From Aplidium turbinatum (Eukaryota > Chordata > Ascidiacea > Aplousobranchia > Polyclinidae): DNA of 64,000 nt. The notes below the pieces were generated by a model. That model was not told the origin of the DNA. It was given only the letters and a program-made list of their open reading frames with translations, and did not search any database. Position 1 is the first letter of the stretch. Each line of letters begins with the position of its first letter. The position numbers and the translations under genes are program-made. The stretch is from NCBI GenBank assembly GCA_918807975.1, contig OU964934.1:17732001-17796000 (forward strand), in the 5' to 3' direction. Positions 1 through 11,702 of this stretch are shown here, piece by piece.

Positions 1-460
1 TATCTTTCTCTCGATCTTTTCAGGGGGAAAATTTTAAAATGTTTGCGGAAACTGCGATCAGCGACTTCCGCTTTTTTTAATTTTTTCTTTCGATCTTTTT
101 AGGGTACGAACTGAGGGTCCGAACTGTTCAGGGTACGAACTAGGTTGCATCCATTTTTCTTCACATCAAAGGAGGTGAACGAGTTTTATACAGATTGGCT
201 AATGGCTCAATCTATGGAGCAGTTGAAACAAACATTTCAAAGTAGTTTGTTTTGAATAAAATCGTTGTAGCCTATCTTGGTTGTAGCCTATCGTTGGTAT
301 CTTGTTGTACGTTGTATCTTGGTTTTCCTTTTACGTAAACTCTTTTTTTGATAAGTTAAGAACAAGTTATCATTTTGTACAATAGTTCCCCATTATTGAA
401 CCCACATCGGAATTGGAGAATTTTGGGATTATTAAGCGGGGTTGCGAATTTGTGCCATTT
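1..460. other. Non-coding, no gene seen
   Basis: AT-rich sequence with no coding frame worth reporting. Between about 104 and 152 the phrase ggtacgaact (or ggtccgaact) occurs three times, and two similar lines reading tcgatctttt(c/t)agg occur near 13 and 91, so this is probably the edge of a repeat. Confidence 0.5.
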
Positions 461-468
461 CTATAGAC

Positions 469-1450
469 CAGTGGTTCTTAACCTATGGGTAATTACCCAC
501 ATGTGGGTAATTTCAGGATAGCAGGTGGGTAATTAGCTGAACCAGAATATTTAGAATTATTGATGTAGCAAACAATGTCACAGCTGTAAGTGATAAAGTT
601 GCTTTATTACTTACACTTTTTTGATGCTTTGAGTCCGTTCAAAACAAGCAAACAAGCACAGTGACATTTTATCATTTTTAGAATTGTTTCGTCATGGTGA
701 TTTACTTTCTCATCATTTTTGTCGCTGGTTTTATGTATTTCATTTTTGTGACATAATAGTAAGATTTTTCTTGTATCCGATAGCCTAGGTATTTTATTCA
801 TGATTGAGACAAACGGTGTCAATAGCACTATTCAAAGTGAGGTTGTTGACCACTCCAGCAGATTAATTGAGGAATTTCTTCGCTACTTTCCTGGTTTTGA
901 ACAAGACACCCCTGTGATGGTATTAACACGGAATCCTTTCAGAGTTTCTGTTGAAAATTTTCCGAGTGAAAAAGATGAAGATATCTAAGAAGAGTTTTTA
1001 GATATGATTCATGAGTCATCTGACAAGGCTTCTTTTGAAGATGAAAGCTTGGGAGAATTCAGGGGAATGATAGGAAAAGCATATCCAAAAGTTGCGAAAA
1101 AACCATTAACATTGTTGACTATGTTCCCTTCTACTTACCTCTGTGAATCAGCATTTTCAAGTATTGTTGCTTTGAAATCAAAATCCCCAAACAAGCCTTA
1201 GATCTGGAGTCAGATTTGCGTTGAGCAGTATCCAAAATCGCACTCAATATTGTATCGATTGTACACAAAAAACAAGAGCAAATGTCTCACTGACGCCATT
1301 GATGTCGTTCTTCACATTAAATGTTGTTTATGTTGAATAACGCTGTTTTATATTTTTAACGTAGCAAAATAGATAAAATTAGATTTTGGGTAATGGAACT
1401 TTGATCTGGACAGAAATGGGTAATAAGGGAAAAAAGGTTAAGAACCACTG
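469..1450 (+). mobile_element. hAT transposon, internally deleted
   Basis: The element starts cagtggttcttaacc and ends with the exact reverse complement. It is bordered by a perfect 8-bp target duplication, ctatagac (461-468 and 1451-1458). These are hAT hallmarks. At 982 bp it is far shorter than a full hAT element (3-5 kb), yet it keeps the end of a transposase frame (800-1201), so it is an internally deleted derivative. The perfect duplication suggests a fairly young insertion. Confidence 0.9.
800..1201 (+). pseudogene. hAT transposase C-terminal remnant
   Basis: One reading frame runs through 800-1201 with a single in-frame stop at 986-988. The second half carries the hAT dimerisation-domain signature: YPKVAKKPLTLLTMFPST followed by YLCESAFS and then IKSK-like VALKSKSPNKP. 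This resembles the ZBED/Charlie type of hAT transposase C-terminus, in which STYLCE..FS..IKSK..N is typical. The N-terminal zinc finger and catalytic core are missing, so the product cannot be an active transposase. The family assignment rests on this motif only. Confidence 0.75.
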
Positions 1451-1518
1451 CTATAGACCTATGCATAATTGACTACGGCCGACTGCAGCCTACTATCCTA
1501 AATGTTGCTAAATCTGTA

Positions 1519-1665
1519 AATGGAATAATTCCCCGGCAACAACACTTCAACAATCGGAAAACTTCACTCTGCCAATCTTGGTAACCGGCCCTGCGTCAAG
1601 AGCTTCTACAAGTATGCAAAACTACCAGGAATAACCTATCAAGGCTTTGTCATTTCGAGGATAAA
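1519..1665 (+). repeat. tRNA-derived SINE body, 5' truncated
   Basis: The segment from atggaataattccccggc to ggctttgtcatttcgag matches the body of the SINE family that also occurs at 3878-4130 (minus), 28431-28610, 29007-29226 and 29435-29703 (minus). This copy has lost its tRNA-like head. Confidence 0.7.
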
Positions 1666-2262
1666 GATTCAAAATCAACAACCGAACCAACAGTGATGTA
1701 GGCTACGCGTATACAAAAATATTGACGCCGTCAGCATAAATGCAACGTTTTCCACATCACGCTTCATTGGTTAGCTGCAGGGAAAGGTCTATTGTCCTGA
1801 AAATGTTCGGCAACCTTGCTCACAGACTTGGCTGGCAGAACAGGGTTACCAGATTGGCCTTTTTAAGGCCAAATTTCTCGAATTTGGCTTTTTTTAGAGT
1901 CTGTTGGCCTTAGAAATTTTACATTTGGCCTTTTTCTAGATTTGGCCTTAAATTTGGCCTTAAATTTGGCCTTTTTTTTAAATTATTCTTCAAAATGTAT
2001 ACAGTGGGTTCACCAGCCTGCGGACAGTCACCAACCTGCGGACACCGACGGTTTTTCATTAATAACTGCTTTTATTCTTCATGTTTCCATCTGATTTTTT
2101 GCAAGTACTCTCAGCGGTGCTTCAGTCACACACAAAAAAAAAAGAAAAGTTTTGGTTAAAAAGCAATCATTCTAAGACGACTTAACCAAATTTTCTGATA
2201 AAGCATGCATCTTTTTTTCTTGAAATCAGTTTTTACTCATTTTCGCATATACAAACATTATA

Positions 2263-3286
2263 GGCAGTGGCTATTTGACCGGCTCCGGTCTTTGAATCTG
2301 AAACACTATTTGACCGGTCATGACGTCACTACATAAGCACTTTTTTCTTTTTCTCTTTCAAAGCAAAAGATGATAAGCGCCTTAAGTTTTAAATTCAACA
2401 CGTTTTCTTCAACTGAGTTCGTGGCGCATACGTAACGTCTCGGGCTGCTATCCTAGAGGGAATGGGTTTGATACTATCCGGAAGTGTTCTTTTTTTTTTT
2501 TAACTAAATTTTGACCCAAAGTGCATTTTTGTCGTCAATTTTTAAGAACAGTTAACCTCTCAAGTACATGTAGCTCCACACAGAGTGAAATTTACATGCC
2601 TTTTGACTCCTTTTTATTTCTTTAAAAGTAATATCTAAAAAGACATTATTGACCCAAAAAGAATGTCTAAAAAGACATTATGAAAAGCAACTACGGACAA
2701 AGGCCAGTGTTTCGATCTCCCGACCTCTTCAGCGTAGCCGTAGCGTAGTAAAGTACTAAAGTGAAAGTGGAAAGTTGTCTTGAAGGATTGGTTGAGATGA
2801 TGATTTGAAACTTGACTGATTGCTGTGCGACAATGAGACTGGATTTAATTTTTAACTTCGGACTTCAGCGAAACGTAATCTTACAGCCTATTAGAAGGCG
2901 TGATTTTTTCAGAGAATTTGTGCTAAGAAATGAAAGGAATTTGTTAAAAAAAGACTAGAAAAAACTTTTTTAATTCGTTTTGAAACTTTTTTATTCACTT
3001 GTTGATTCATTCAGATTCATATCAGTTTGTATTCTTTTGTAGATAAAAAAAAAAAAAAAGAACACTTCCGGATAGTATCGAACTCATTCCCTCTAGAATG
3101 GAAGCCCGAGACGTTACGTATGCGCCACGGACTCAGTTGAAGAGAACGTGTTGAATTTAAAACTTAAGGCGCTTATCGTCTTTTGCTTTGAAAGAGAAAA
3201 AGAAAAAAGTGCTTATGAAGTGACGTCACGACCGGTCAAATAGTGTTTCAGATTCAAAGACCGGAGCCGGTCAAATAGCCACTGCC
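2263..3286. mobile_element. Foldback (MULE-like) element, 9-bp duplication
   Basis: Inverted arms of about 235 bp (2263-2497 and 3046-3286) start ggcagtggctatttgaccgg and are nearly identical. A 9-bp duplication aacattata flanks the element (2254-2262 and 3287-3295). Nine-base duplications with long inverted ends suit the MULE/MuDR superfamily, but no transposase remains, so the name is tentative. Part of the interior (about 2555-2660) recurs inverted at 49529-49635. Confidence 0.75.
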
Positions 3287-3877
3287 AACATTATACAAAA
3301 TCCTCCAGGCGAAGCAACATGATTTTTGCACATAAAACTCTTCAATGCTTCTTATCACTGATGCGTGAAAACGGGGTTTCCAACTGACAGTTTTCTATTA
3401 GAAAATCACGTTTTTGTTACGACTATCTGAAATAAGGCGGCGCACCAGGCTACGGACACTTCAGTTTGGCTGCCAATAAGCTACATCATCTGGTGAGGTA
3501 ACAATAATCTGCCGTAGGCTACACTGTACTGGTATATAGTTACTCTATGTTGATGTTGTAGGCCTACAGTAGCCTAGCATCGAGAAAGGGTTAGTTTATG
3601 CAGTAACTCAATTAAAGATTTTAGCGACTTATACTCCAAGGTTATGTATTAAGTTATTGGTGAGATATTATAGCATTTTTACTGCATTTTCAAAAGGTAC
3701 ACGTTGGTAGGATACTTAAAATTTACTAATAACTGCAGTAGGCTTACAAGCATGCCAGGTCAGAAAGCTGTAAAAAATGTTCGTTTACGCAAGAAGGTCT
3801 GGATACCGCCCTGAAAGCTGCACAACAAAAAATGTCTTTGTGAGCAGCTGCTCTTATAAGCTATACAGAATTGGATA

Positions 3878-4130
3878 GGACTAACAAAGCCTTGATAGGT
3901 TTTTCCTGGTAGTTTCGCATACTTCTAGAGGCTTTTGACGCAGGGCCGGTCACCGAGATTGAAAGAGTGAAATTTCCGATTGTTGAAGTGTTGTTGTCGG
4001 GGAATTATTCCATCTATTAGGTGCCACTGAATTGAGTGCAATGCTTAGCATGCGTTGCTCAAGCGCACACCCCGAGAGTCTTCTTCGTTCACGAAGTCAC
4101 GCGCTAACCAACTGAGCTATCGGGGCGGCG
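3878..4130 (-). repeat. tRNA-derived SINE, nearly complete
   Basis: On the minus strand it opens with a tRNA-like head: cgccccgatagctcag then ttggttagcgcgtgac, a good Pol III A box. The body then reads gtgtgcgcttgagcaacgc, followed by the family body with gcacctaatagatgg and ccccgacaacaacac. It lies inside the TA-flanked element, so it inserted later than that element. Confidence 0.75.
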
Positions 4131-6255
4131 AAATGTAACGCTTTAGTGACGTAGCCTACTTCTCATTTCAAAAGATGCTAATGAAATAGCAATCAATGAA
4201 TTCGAAGTAACACACTTTTTTATAAGAAATCTTAGTTTGTTTTATTTTAACATTTAGGATATCGACGTCACGATATTTAATATTTACTGACAAATTGTCA
4301 GTTCCAGTAGCGGTACATAATAAATTGTTAGTGAAGAAACAGCCGTGTTAGTCTGCTAAACAACAACACATAAAGACTGACTGGGAGAAACGTTAAAACC
4401 AACACAAAAATGATGTCTTTGTATAGTAACGTAACAATGATTTAATGCTTGAGAAAAAAGATAAAAATTAATCAACAAAATTAATTCTGACAAGACCAGA
4501 AGTAGAAAATCTAAAACAGCTCAAAGATATAATGCTATCAGAAACTCTAGCTTGTAGTCTAACGCAAAATCTACACATTTTTTTTCATACAAAAACTCAA
4601 TCTTTTTCCATTACGGAAGATATTATTTTGCTTTAGCAAAGTCCAGGGTCAAGAGTCCTTTTACTTTATCGAAGACTTTTAAGAATAATGACGTCATATT
4701 TATGTCCGCAGTTTGGTTCTCTGTCCGCAGCTTGGTGATTCTAGGTTGTCCGCAGCCTGGTGCTTTGTCCGCAGCTTGGTGCTCAGAGTAGGGTAAAGAA
4801 AATGAAAGAAATGGTATTAACTAAACCAAGGAAAGTGACCATATCGTAGACGTAAGTAGAACAGGAAATTTCCAATCTTACAACAAAAAAAATTGGCGTT
4901 CTAGCGTCACCCAGTCAAAAGTTATAGCAATTTTAAGAAAAGTGTCCGCATGCTGGTGAACCCACTGTAGGCCTAATAATCAATATTTCCCATATATCGT
5001 AACCTTACCAGATGAAAACCATATTCACCATTGTTCAATGCATGTTCTATAGGCCTACTGTCTTGTTGAATACTCGTAATGTGACGCCGGCGCCGAGTCA
5101 GTCTGCGCTCATTCTCTAAGCGAACTAGTGGTGCCAGATGTCACCACTGCAGCGGATTAAAACTCATCCTCTACAGTTCTTTTATACAATTGTTATTCTT
5201 CGGGCTACTTTCAGAAATATTTTTTCTACAATTTATTAAAATCCGCTATCAATAAATATGAATAGCCTATTATAGATATTACTTTGATAGAAACAGGTAA
5301 CTATCCATTTGGCCTTTTTTACCGTTCCATCGCTTTAAAAAATATGTCAAAAACCAACCGTTAGGCTACATGGATATACAATAACAATATACATGCCAAC
5401 ATGCGTACCTTAAGTGCTCATTACAAAGGATAACGTGTCTAAAACGTTTTCTGCCTAGACTGGATAAAGTGCAGGCCTTACTTATTAGAAGAAATGGTGT
5501 ATTGAAAACGACAATAATAAAACAAAACAAACAGTTGCTTACCGAATTCTTACATATTCCCTAGTCACTCCAAATCTCCAGTTCTCCAGATTTATAAAAC
5601 AATGACCACTCCAGTCCATGCCAAAACGTAAAAAGAAAGATCAACTAGCAAAAATTGTTAATGCATGGCCGGGTCACTCAAGCATGAAAATAGAATGGAG
5701 CAGAGATACAACAATAATATTAAATGGGCGGGGAATCGTTTCTAACATAACGTACCTTTACAGTACGGTACTGAATAGTGTATATCATCGTATCGTACTT
5801 CTTAATCTTTGTTCTCTTCAATAGTATCAAATTGTCCTGTTTTTGTATGTTCTACATCAGGGGCGTCCAACCCGTGGCCCGCGAGAAGGTTCTGAGTGGC
5901 CCGCGTGATATTTTTCGAAATGACATATATTATATAATCAACTCAATCGCCAACGTAATTTATGGTGAACTTACATTCCGATAAATTGGCATTTATTGTT
6001 TGCTTTCTTTCTCTATTACTCTATAACCCCTAGTGCATGGGGTGCGCAACTGTTCAAGTTAATTTTATTGTATCACAATGCACATTGTTACGCATCACAT
6101 TTTCCACATTGTTACGTCCACCCTTTTCCACACAATAGTACTGGTGCTACAAGAGTCAGTCAATCAGCCATATTTCTTGCTTTTAGCGAGAGAAGTTCAA
6201 AACTTTCTATTGCTAGAATTTTGCAAAAAAAAATGTTTCTTAACACTTTCATTGC

Positions 6256-6281
6256 CAAATGACTAGATATCTAGTCATTTG
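6256..6281. repeat. Perfect 26-bp palindrome
   Basis: A perfect palindrome centred on gatatc: the left half is caaatgactagat and the right half atctagtcatttg. It lies in the left arm of hAT-B with no coding context; it could be a transposase or host-factor binding site. Confidence 0.8.
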
Positions 6282-6929
6282 TGATGTAATTGTTCACCCC
6301 ATGACATCATAATGCCCCAAAAATCCTGATGTGTTGCCAATCCTGGGGCCTGACAGGTTGCTTCAATTTTAAACTAAAAAAAACGTTTTTTAACCCATTT
6401 CCCCGTCAAATCTTTAAAAATTAAATAGAAATCAAAACACCAATCAGTGTGAAAAAAGCTTGAAATTCAGCAATAACTTCTAGGTCTGATCCCAGAGCTA
6501 TGATGCCAGGCTACTAGTATAAAGTTAGGCTACTAGTCAAAAAAAGTGTATTGATCAATGCACATAGGTCATGTAAAAGAGCTTACTTTTTATCTAGCAA
6601 GGTAATTAAAATATTCTATTATTTTTTAAGGTTTAGACTAATTTACCTATTCATTTAGGGTCACTAAACTGCTTACCGGTACTAGCTAGAAGTCCTGTAG
6701 GCTACCTAAACCTAGTAGCTAAAAAAATCCAAGCAAACATTTTCTTATGAACATAGGCCATGACCAAAATGACCATGCTATGTCTGTCAACAAAACTTTT
6801 GAATGTAATGTAAAGGCTAACCAAACGTGGTAGCCTATAGGTTTCATCGAAAGGAAATATGTTTGCAACCGCCTAATTGGTTAAGTTAAACTTTGGTACA
6901 GTAGCCTAGCTACCAGCTAGCTAAACTTG

Positions 6930-7175
6930 TCATTTTTACATCGTTTCAACGTTGCCAGACGTTGAAATCGTGTAAAAAGGTAACTTTTGCTGACTAGGTA
7001 TTGGTTGCAACTGAGAAACATTTACAAAAGCCATTCAATTTGTTCAAAGAACCGAATTAGCCTAGCAGTTCATATTTAGCCTACATTGATTCAATGTCTG
7101 AATACGTTGAATCACTCAGTTGGCCTTTTGTTTTTCTTTACAGTGATTTGACGTCTGAACAGGTTGATTCAATGC
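6930..7175. repeat. Subterminal inverted and direct repeats in hAT-B
   Basis: A hairpin-like pair surrounds gccag near 6955 (tttcaacgt against acgttgaaa, each with a run of T or A outside). Further on, ttgattcaatg occurs at about 7086 and again near 7162, each near gtctgaa. Such iterated words inside a hAT element may be transposase contact sites. Confidence 0.4.
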
Positions 7176-7244
7176 AAAAAAAAACTGTTTAGCTGACTGG
7201 CGTGCTTGTAAATGCAATAGTCATTTCAACGATCAATTGCAACA

Positions 7245-7735
7245 GGGTCATTCCATGTCAAATGACAGGAAAAAAAAAAATTTTGTAACCATATGTCTCA
7301 GATTTCCCTTTACTTATAATATCTTGTTGCCCCTGCAAAATGAGGAATGATGCAAAAAAAAATTCTTTCCAAACTTGTTTCGTTCAAAAGTTATCGCATG
7401 TTGAAATTTTAGCCACTAGGTGGAGATTTTATGTGTGAGCACACCCACGCTCTACATAAAAGGCTTATAACTTCATATCTACTCTAGGGAGAGGCCCCAA
7501 AGTTGGTTTCTGGGGGTTTTAAGGGTCAAGAAATTCGAATTTGAAGTCAAAAATACAAAAAGACAACTCCTTCATGTTCAAATTTCAAGTTGAAATGCTT
7601 TCAGCAATTTTTCAGTTACGTAACGTGGGACACCATTTTCACAATGTTGAGGCGGAGTTGAAACCTAATTTTTTTTTTCATGAAATACTTCTATTCTTGT
7701 ACATTTCAAAAATATAGGTTTGGTCAATGTGTATT
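7245..7735 (+). repeat. Left terminal inverted repeat
   Basis: Pairs with 11217-11702. The two arms agree almost base for base, with a few substitutions and run-length differences in A/T tracts. Confidence 0.85.
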
Positions 7736-8550
7736 TAGAATTGCCAGTTTGGATGCATTTTTTATAAAAGTACTAGATAATGCACAATCACAGCTATATT
7801 GATTTTTTATACCTATTGTCTTGAGTATTGTTTGTTGCAAATGCAATAGGTTGACAATTCACATACATGATTAAGGTACAGTTGTGTCTTACACTTATAC
7901 TTAAGATACCTCTTATAGCTTTAACAGCATTAAAGGTACCTTAAACAAGATGTACCGTAAGTAGATCGTTGAAGGTCAAATGCACCAACAAAAACAGGTC
8001 GAGATTAGCTCATAATCCTTCTTCTGAACTTATAGTTTATGTCCTTTGTTGCGCAGAAAAACCACAAATAACTTCTTCCCAACAAAGGGCATATGAAGAA
8101 GTTAATAAACATCTTGACATGTTTTTCGATGGTGCACTTTGGTAATGGTGTTGTTACTATCTAACTACTCAACCATTAAGTACGGAAAGCATAACACAGT
8201 ACTTACAATTTACTTACTAAACAAAGAATGATGACTAATAAATAAGACGCAAACAAAACTAAAAGAAACATTCAAATGACAGACTGTTAAAGTACGATAG
8301 TAGAAGTCAGCCGATTTTACAATCACTTTGATCTATCATTTGAATGGTTCTTCCAGTTTTTTTGTTTCTTTTTATTCACCAGAAAACATCAGGTATACAG
8401 ATACTGCATCATACTTGCAATCACACACATGTTCCACAGCTCATTTAAAACTGCAAAAATAAGAACACAAAACGAACGTCAAATATTGTTCCTATATTAT
8501 TATAACATACGGTACCATACAGCACAATCTTGAATTTAACAGGCTAAAAG

Positions 8551-11118
8551 TTAAAGTGATGTCGAAGTGCTTAATATTGCTTCTAAGTCTTTCTCCTCAA
8601 TAATATATTTTCTTCCACTGGTGCTGGCTGGTCTTGGGGCTGCTATTACATGTAAAATTTGTTGCAAAGATATCCAACAAATGTCATCCCTTGCAGGCCA
8701 TTGAAAATATTTGCTGGGACCATGTGGTGACATGAACTTAACTTGAACTTCGCCTTCTTCCTCGATTAATTCCATGACATATCCAATCCACCAGAAGGAA
8801 TCGTATCTACAGGCAATGTAATCATTTACCTTGGCTTTAGTCACAACTATTGGTCCTTCAATTTCATTAAAAATGTGTTTTCCACAAAATTCAAGGTCTT
8901 CACTTGTTCTTTTGAACCTGATACTGTTGTTATTAATTGGTTCAAAATGGTGAAATGATCTGGTTCCTCGAATTGTTGTTCCTTTACTAAATCTTTGTTG
9001 AAGAGTGATCCGAGTGTGTTGCATGTCATCTTTGGAAAGAAAGAAGAAGTTTATTCTTTCGATGTTAACTTTGCAATACTCAAACAGACTTTTTGATGAC
9101 AAGATCTGATCACTTGCTGGTCTTTGCAAGCTTGCTCTTGCTGCAAGTCTTTTTACAGTTCCACCTATGCCATCACAGGGGGACTTCCCGTGGCTTGTGG
9201 CAAAAAATGACCATGATGCACTCAGGTTAAAATCAAGCTCATGATGGCACAAGTTCAGCAGATTTTTGAAATTTTTATATTGTCCTGAACACCCATCAGA
9301 AAAATATTCAAGTTTTTGAACTTGACATAAATTACTGGAAACATATTTTGTAATGTGCCTCAGGAGCTCATGCACGAAAGCAGTATCATGATTTATGTCA
9401 TCAGAAATGCAACAGAGTGATTCATGACACAACACATTTTCATTATTTTTGTAGTACAATACTACGGGATGTAGGGTACTCTGGCTTTGATTCCAGTGGA
9501 AGCCCTGCACTTCGTCCTGTACGGTAAATTGATAGTTTTCAGCGAAGTCCAGTAACACGATACAGGAACTTCTATCCATGTTGTTCTTTCTGCTGCTCAA
9601 GTATTGTGCTTGACACTTGGCAATATATGAATGAGAAGTCAGTTTATCTATGGCCTCAGAAAGAATGTCGACAAATTCCTCCACAGAAGCCACCAATGTA
9701 TTTAACGCTGTCCTGTCAGTTGATTGCCATTGTTGATAGGATATATCTTCCTCTCTATCCTGTAAACATCCTAAAAGGTATGCACGCAGGGATTCTTTAC
9801 CAGGACAATGACCACAGCGATGCACCATACAAATTCTGTCATCTGTTCGGCAAACAATTTTTGCCATTAAACTTTTGTAGGTTTCTTTTAAATGAGCAGC
9901 ATCTGCTAAAAGCTTAGCATTTTGGTGGTGGGTGCAAACACATACGGAGTGTGTTCCACTGGCAGACATTGTCACACACCATTTTGGTCTCAAGGAACAG
10001 AACTTGGAGAATCCAACATTGGTGTGTGGATGTTTGTCACAAAATTCGTTGTATAATTCCTTAAGATTGCATAAAATCAATCGTTTTTGCATGTGTACAT
10101 TTCGTGAAATGCTTACGTAATTCTTCATTCCTGGCATACACCTACTGTACTCATCACTCTCGTAAAAGCTCTGTATCGCATTTATTGTCTCCAGTGGTAG
10201 CACTTTTCCACGTTTAGCTTCAGGAGCTCCCAATATTCCCTTCTCTTCTTTTAACTTGGTTGACGTCTTCACCAAATATTCAGAAATGTCAAAAAATGTT
10301 GCAGTTTTACGTAAACTCCAAGATCGTGGTCTTAAAGTTAGCAGCTTCAATTTCTCTTTGTAGGGTGCCTGCTGAACCTTCAATTTTAATTCATGCATGA
10401 GCAGATCATAATCCTTAGCTTTTTGCGCCATTTCAGTTATCTCATGCATTGGTGGTTCTTCCGGTTGTTGAAGGGAATCAACTTCAACTCCTATAGCAGA
10501 AGCAAATGAAGTTTCCAGTGATTTTACTGCTTTCTTTAATTTTTCTTTTGCCTGAATGGTTCGTTGCCGTTTTGGCATGCTGTGAGCAGAGTTTATAGGT
10601 GACAATGCCAATGCTGTAAGGCTGGTATCTACTTTGCGTTTTGCAGAGTCTTGTTTGAAAGAGTTATCAAGGCCGTCATCACCAATGGTACTCAAGTCTG
10701 ATAAACTTTCAGAGCTACTGATTACATCACCCAAGTTGCAAGCCTTTTTGTAGCACGTTCCACACAATTTCCACCCGGGGCAAACCGATACACCATTTTG
10801 TTCCAACTGCTCAGCCAGTTCCAGACTTATTTTGTGATGAGCTGCTACTTTTTTCTTATGCAGTTTATAGACATTGCAACATTTTTGAAACCGTTTCTCA
10901 AAGTTGTTACCTATATACAGTTTTTCATGGTGCAAACAGATTGTAGTGATAGGCGAAATGCAGCTGCGTAGATCACATCTCCACAGCATAATATTTTGAT
11001 CTCTATGTGACAGAGCTGAAAATTGTGTCAATGCAGATCTTCTGGTAAAAGTAAGTTTGTGACAAGCTGTTGCTAGAGCTTTTCCAATGCTGCAAGGTTC
11101 CATAGCAATTACAATCAA
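8551..11118 (-). CDS. Transposase, DDE-type, intact
   Basis: An uninterrupted 855-codon frame inside the long-TIR element, presumably driven from the right TIR. Residues about 48-127 are a Cys/His-rich region including CPGWKLCGTCYKKAC, likely a zinc-binding DNA-recognition module. A basic, helical middle follows. The RNase-H-like core is suggested by three conserved acidic blocks: LLDFAENY (D524), YFSDGCSGQYKN (D608) and SHGKSPCDGIGG (D649). The third acidic residue is Asp here, so a DDD rather than DDE triad, if these are the catalytic residues. Residues about 760-835 (VNDYIACRYDSFWWIGYV, FQWPARDDICWIS) look like a Tudor/SH3-like tail seen in such transposases. The start at 11118 is the first Met; another Met lies five codons in. 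Family name inferred, not confirmed. Confidence 0.8.
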   Translation of the reverse strand: MIVIAMEPCSIGKALATACHKLTFTRRSALTQFSALSHRDQNIMLWRCDLRSCISPITTICLHHEKLYIGNNFEKRFQKCCNVYKLHKKKVAAHHKISLELAEQLEQNGVSVCPGWKLCGTCYKKACNLGDVISSSESLSDLSTIGDDGLDNSFKQDSAKRKVDTSLTALALSPINSAHSMPKRQRTIQAKEKLKKAVKSLETSFASAIGVEVDSLQQPEEPPMHEITEMAQKAKDYDLLMHELKLKVQQAPYKEKLKLLTLRPRSWSLRKTATFFDISEYLVKTSTKLKEEKGILGAPEAKRGKVLPLETINAIQSFYESDEYSRCMPGMKNYVSISRNVHMQKRLILCNLKELYNEFCDKHPHTNVGFSKFCSLRPKWCVTMSASGTHSVCVCTHHQNAKLLADAAHLKETYKSLMAKIVCRTDDRICMVHRCGHCPGKESLRAYLLGCLQDREEDISYQQWQSTDRTALNTLVASVEEFVDILSEAIDKLTSHSYIAKCQAQYLSSRKNNMDRSSCIVLLDFAENYQFTVQDEVQGFHWNQSQSTLHPVVLYYKNNENVLCHESLCCISDDINHDTAFVHELLRHITKYVSSNLCQVQKLEYFSDGCSGQYKNFKNLLNLCHHELDFNLSASWSFFATSHGKSPCDGIGGTVKRLAARASLQRPASDQILSSKSLFEYCKVNIERINFFFLSKDDMQHTRITLQQRFSKGTTIRGTRSFHHFEPINNNSIRFKRTSEDLEFCGKHIFNEIEGPIVVTKAKVNDYIACRYDSFWWIGYVMELIEEEGEVQVKFMSPHGPSKYFQWPARDDICWISLQQILHVIAAPRPASTSGRKYIIEEKDLEAILSTSTSL

Positions 11119-11216
11119 TCAGAAAATTAACCACCCTTAAAATGTCTAAAACAACTGCCTATTTCAAAACAAGACAAGTATATATGAAACTTCACAATAT
11201 GTTAAAAACATGTTGT

Positions 11217-11702
11217 TTAAAATACACATTGACCAAACCTATATTTTTGAAATGTACAAGAATAGTAGTATTTCATGAAAAAAAAAATTAGGTTTCAACT
11301 CCGCCTCAACATTGTGAAAATGGTGTCCCACGTTACGTAACTGAAAAATTGCTGAAAGCATTTCAACTTGAAATTTGAACATGAAGGAGTTGTCTTTTTG
11401 TATTTTTGACTTCAAATTCGAATTTCTTGACCCTTAAAACCCCCAGAAACCAATTTTGGGGCCTCTCCTTAGGGTAGATATGAAGTTATAAGCCTTTTAT
11501 GTAGAGCATGGGTGTGCTCACACATAAAATCTCCACCTAGTGGCTAAAATTTCAACATGCGATAACTTTTGAACGAAACGAGTTTGGAAAGAATTTTTTT
11601 TTGCATCATTCCTCATTTTGCAGGGGCTATAAGATATTAAAAGTAAAGGGAAATCTGAGACATATGGTTACACAGTACCTGTCATTTGACATGGAATGAC
11701 CC
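11217..11702 (-). repeat. Right terminal inverted repeat
   Basis: Reverse complement of 7245-7735. It ends tgacatggaatgaccc, directly followed by the aaca duplication, and lies about 100 bp upstream of the transposase start, so it probably contains the promoter. Confidence 0.85.

Larger units (their letters stand above)
2002..4967. mobile_element. TA-flanked (mariner/Tc1-type) non-autonomous element
   Basis: It begins cagtgggttcaccagc and ends with the near reverse complement gctggtgaacccactg, with TA on both sides (2000-2001, 4968-4969), the target duplication of Tc1/mariner elements. No transposase is present. A 16-bp motif, CACCAGCCTGCGGACA and variants, occurs near the left end (2011-2026, 2029-2044), once inside (3443-3458), and inverted near the right end (4703, 4722, 4747, 4766, 4943). 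It carries a foldback element (2263-3286) and a SINE (3878-4130). Confidence 0.7.
7245..11702 (-). mobile_element. Complete DNA transposon, ~490-bp TIRs (Sola-like?)
   Basis: The element starts gggtcattccatgtcaaatg and ends with its reverse complement. The inverted repeats run 7245-about 7735 and about 11217-11702, and differ at only a handful of positions. A 4-bp duplication aaca flanks it (7241-7244 and 11703-11706). Inside is an intact 855-codon transposase on the minus strand. The long TIRs, 4-bp duplication and DDE-like core fit the Sola group best, but I could not confirm the family. The near-identical TIRs and intact frame indicate recent, possibly still possible, mobility. Confidence 0.85.

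Noticed and set aside
9606-10120. Plus-strand frames of 62-103 codons opposite the transposase
   Set aside because: Shadows of the 855-codon transposase on the other strand.
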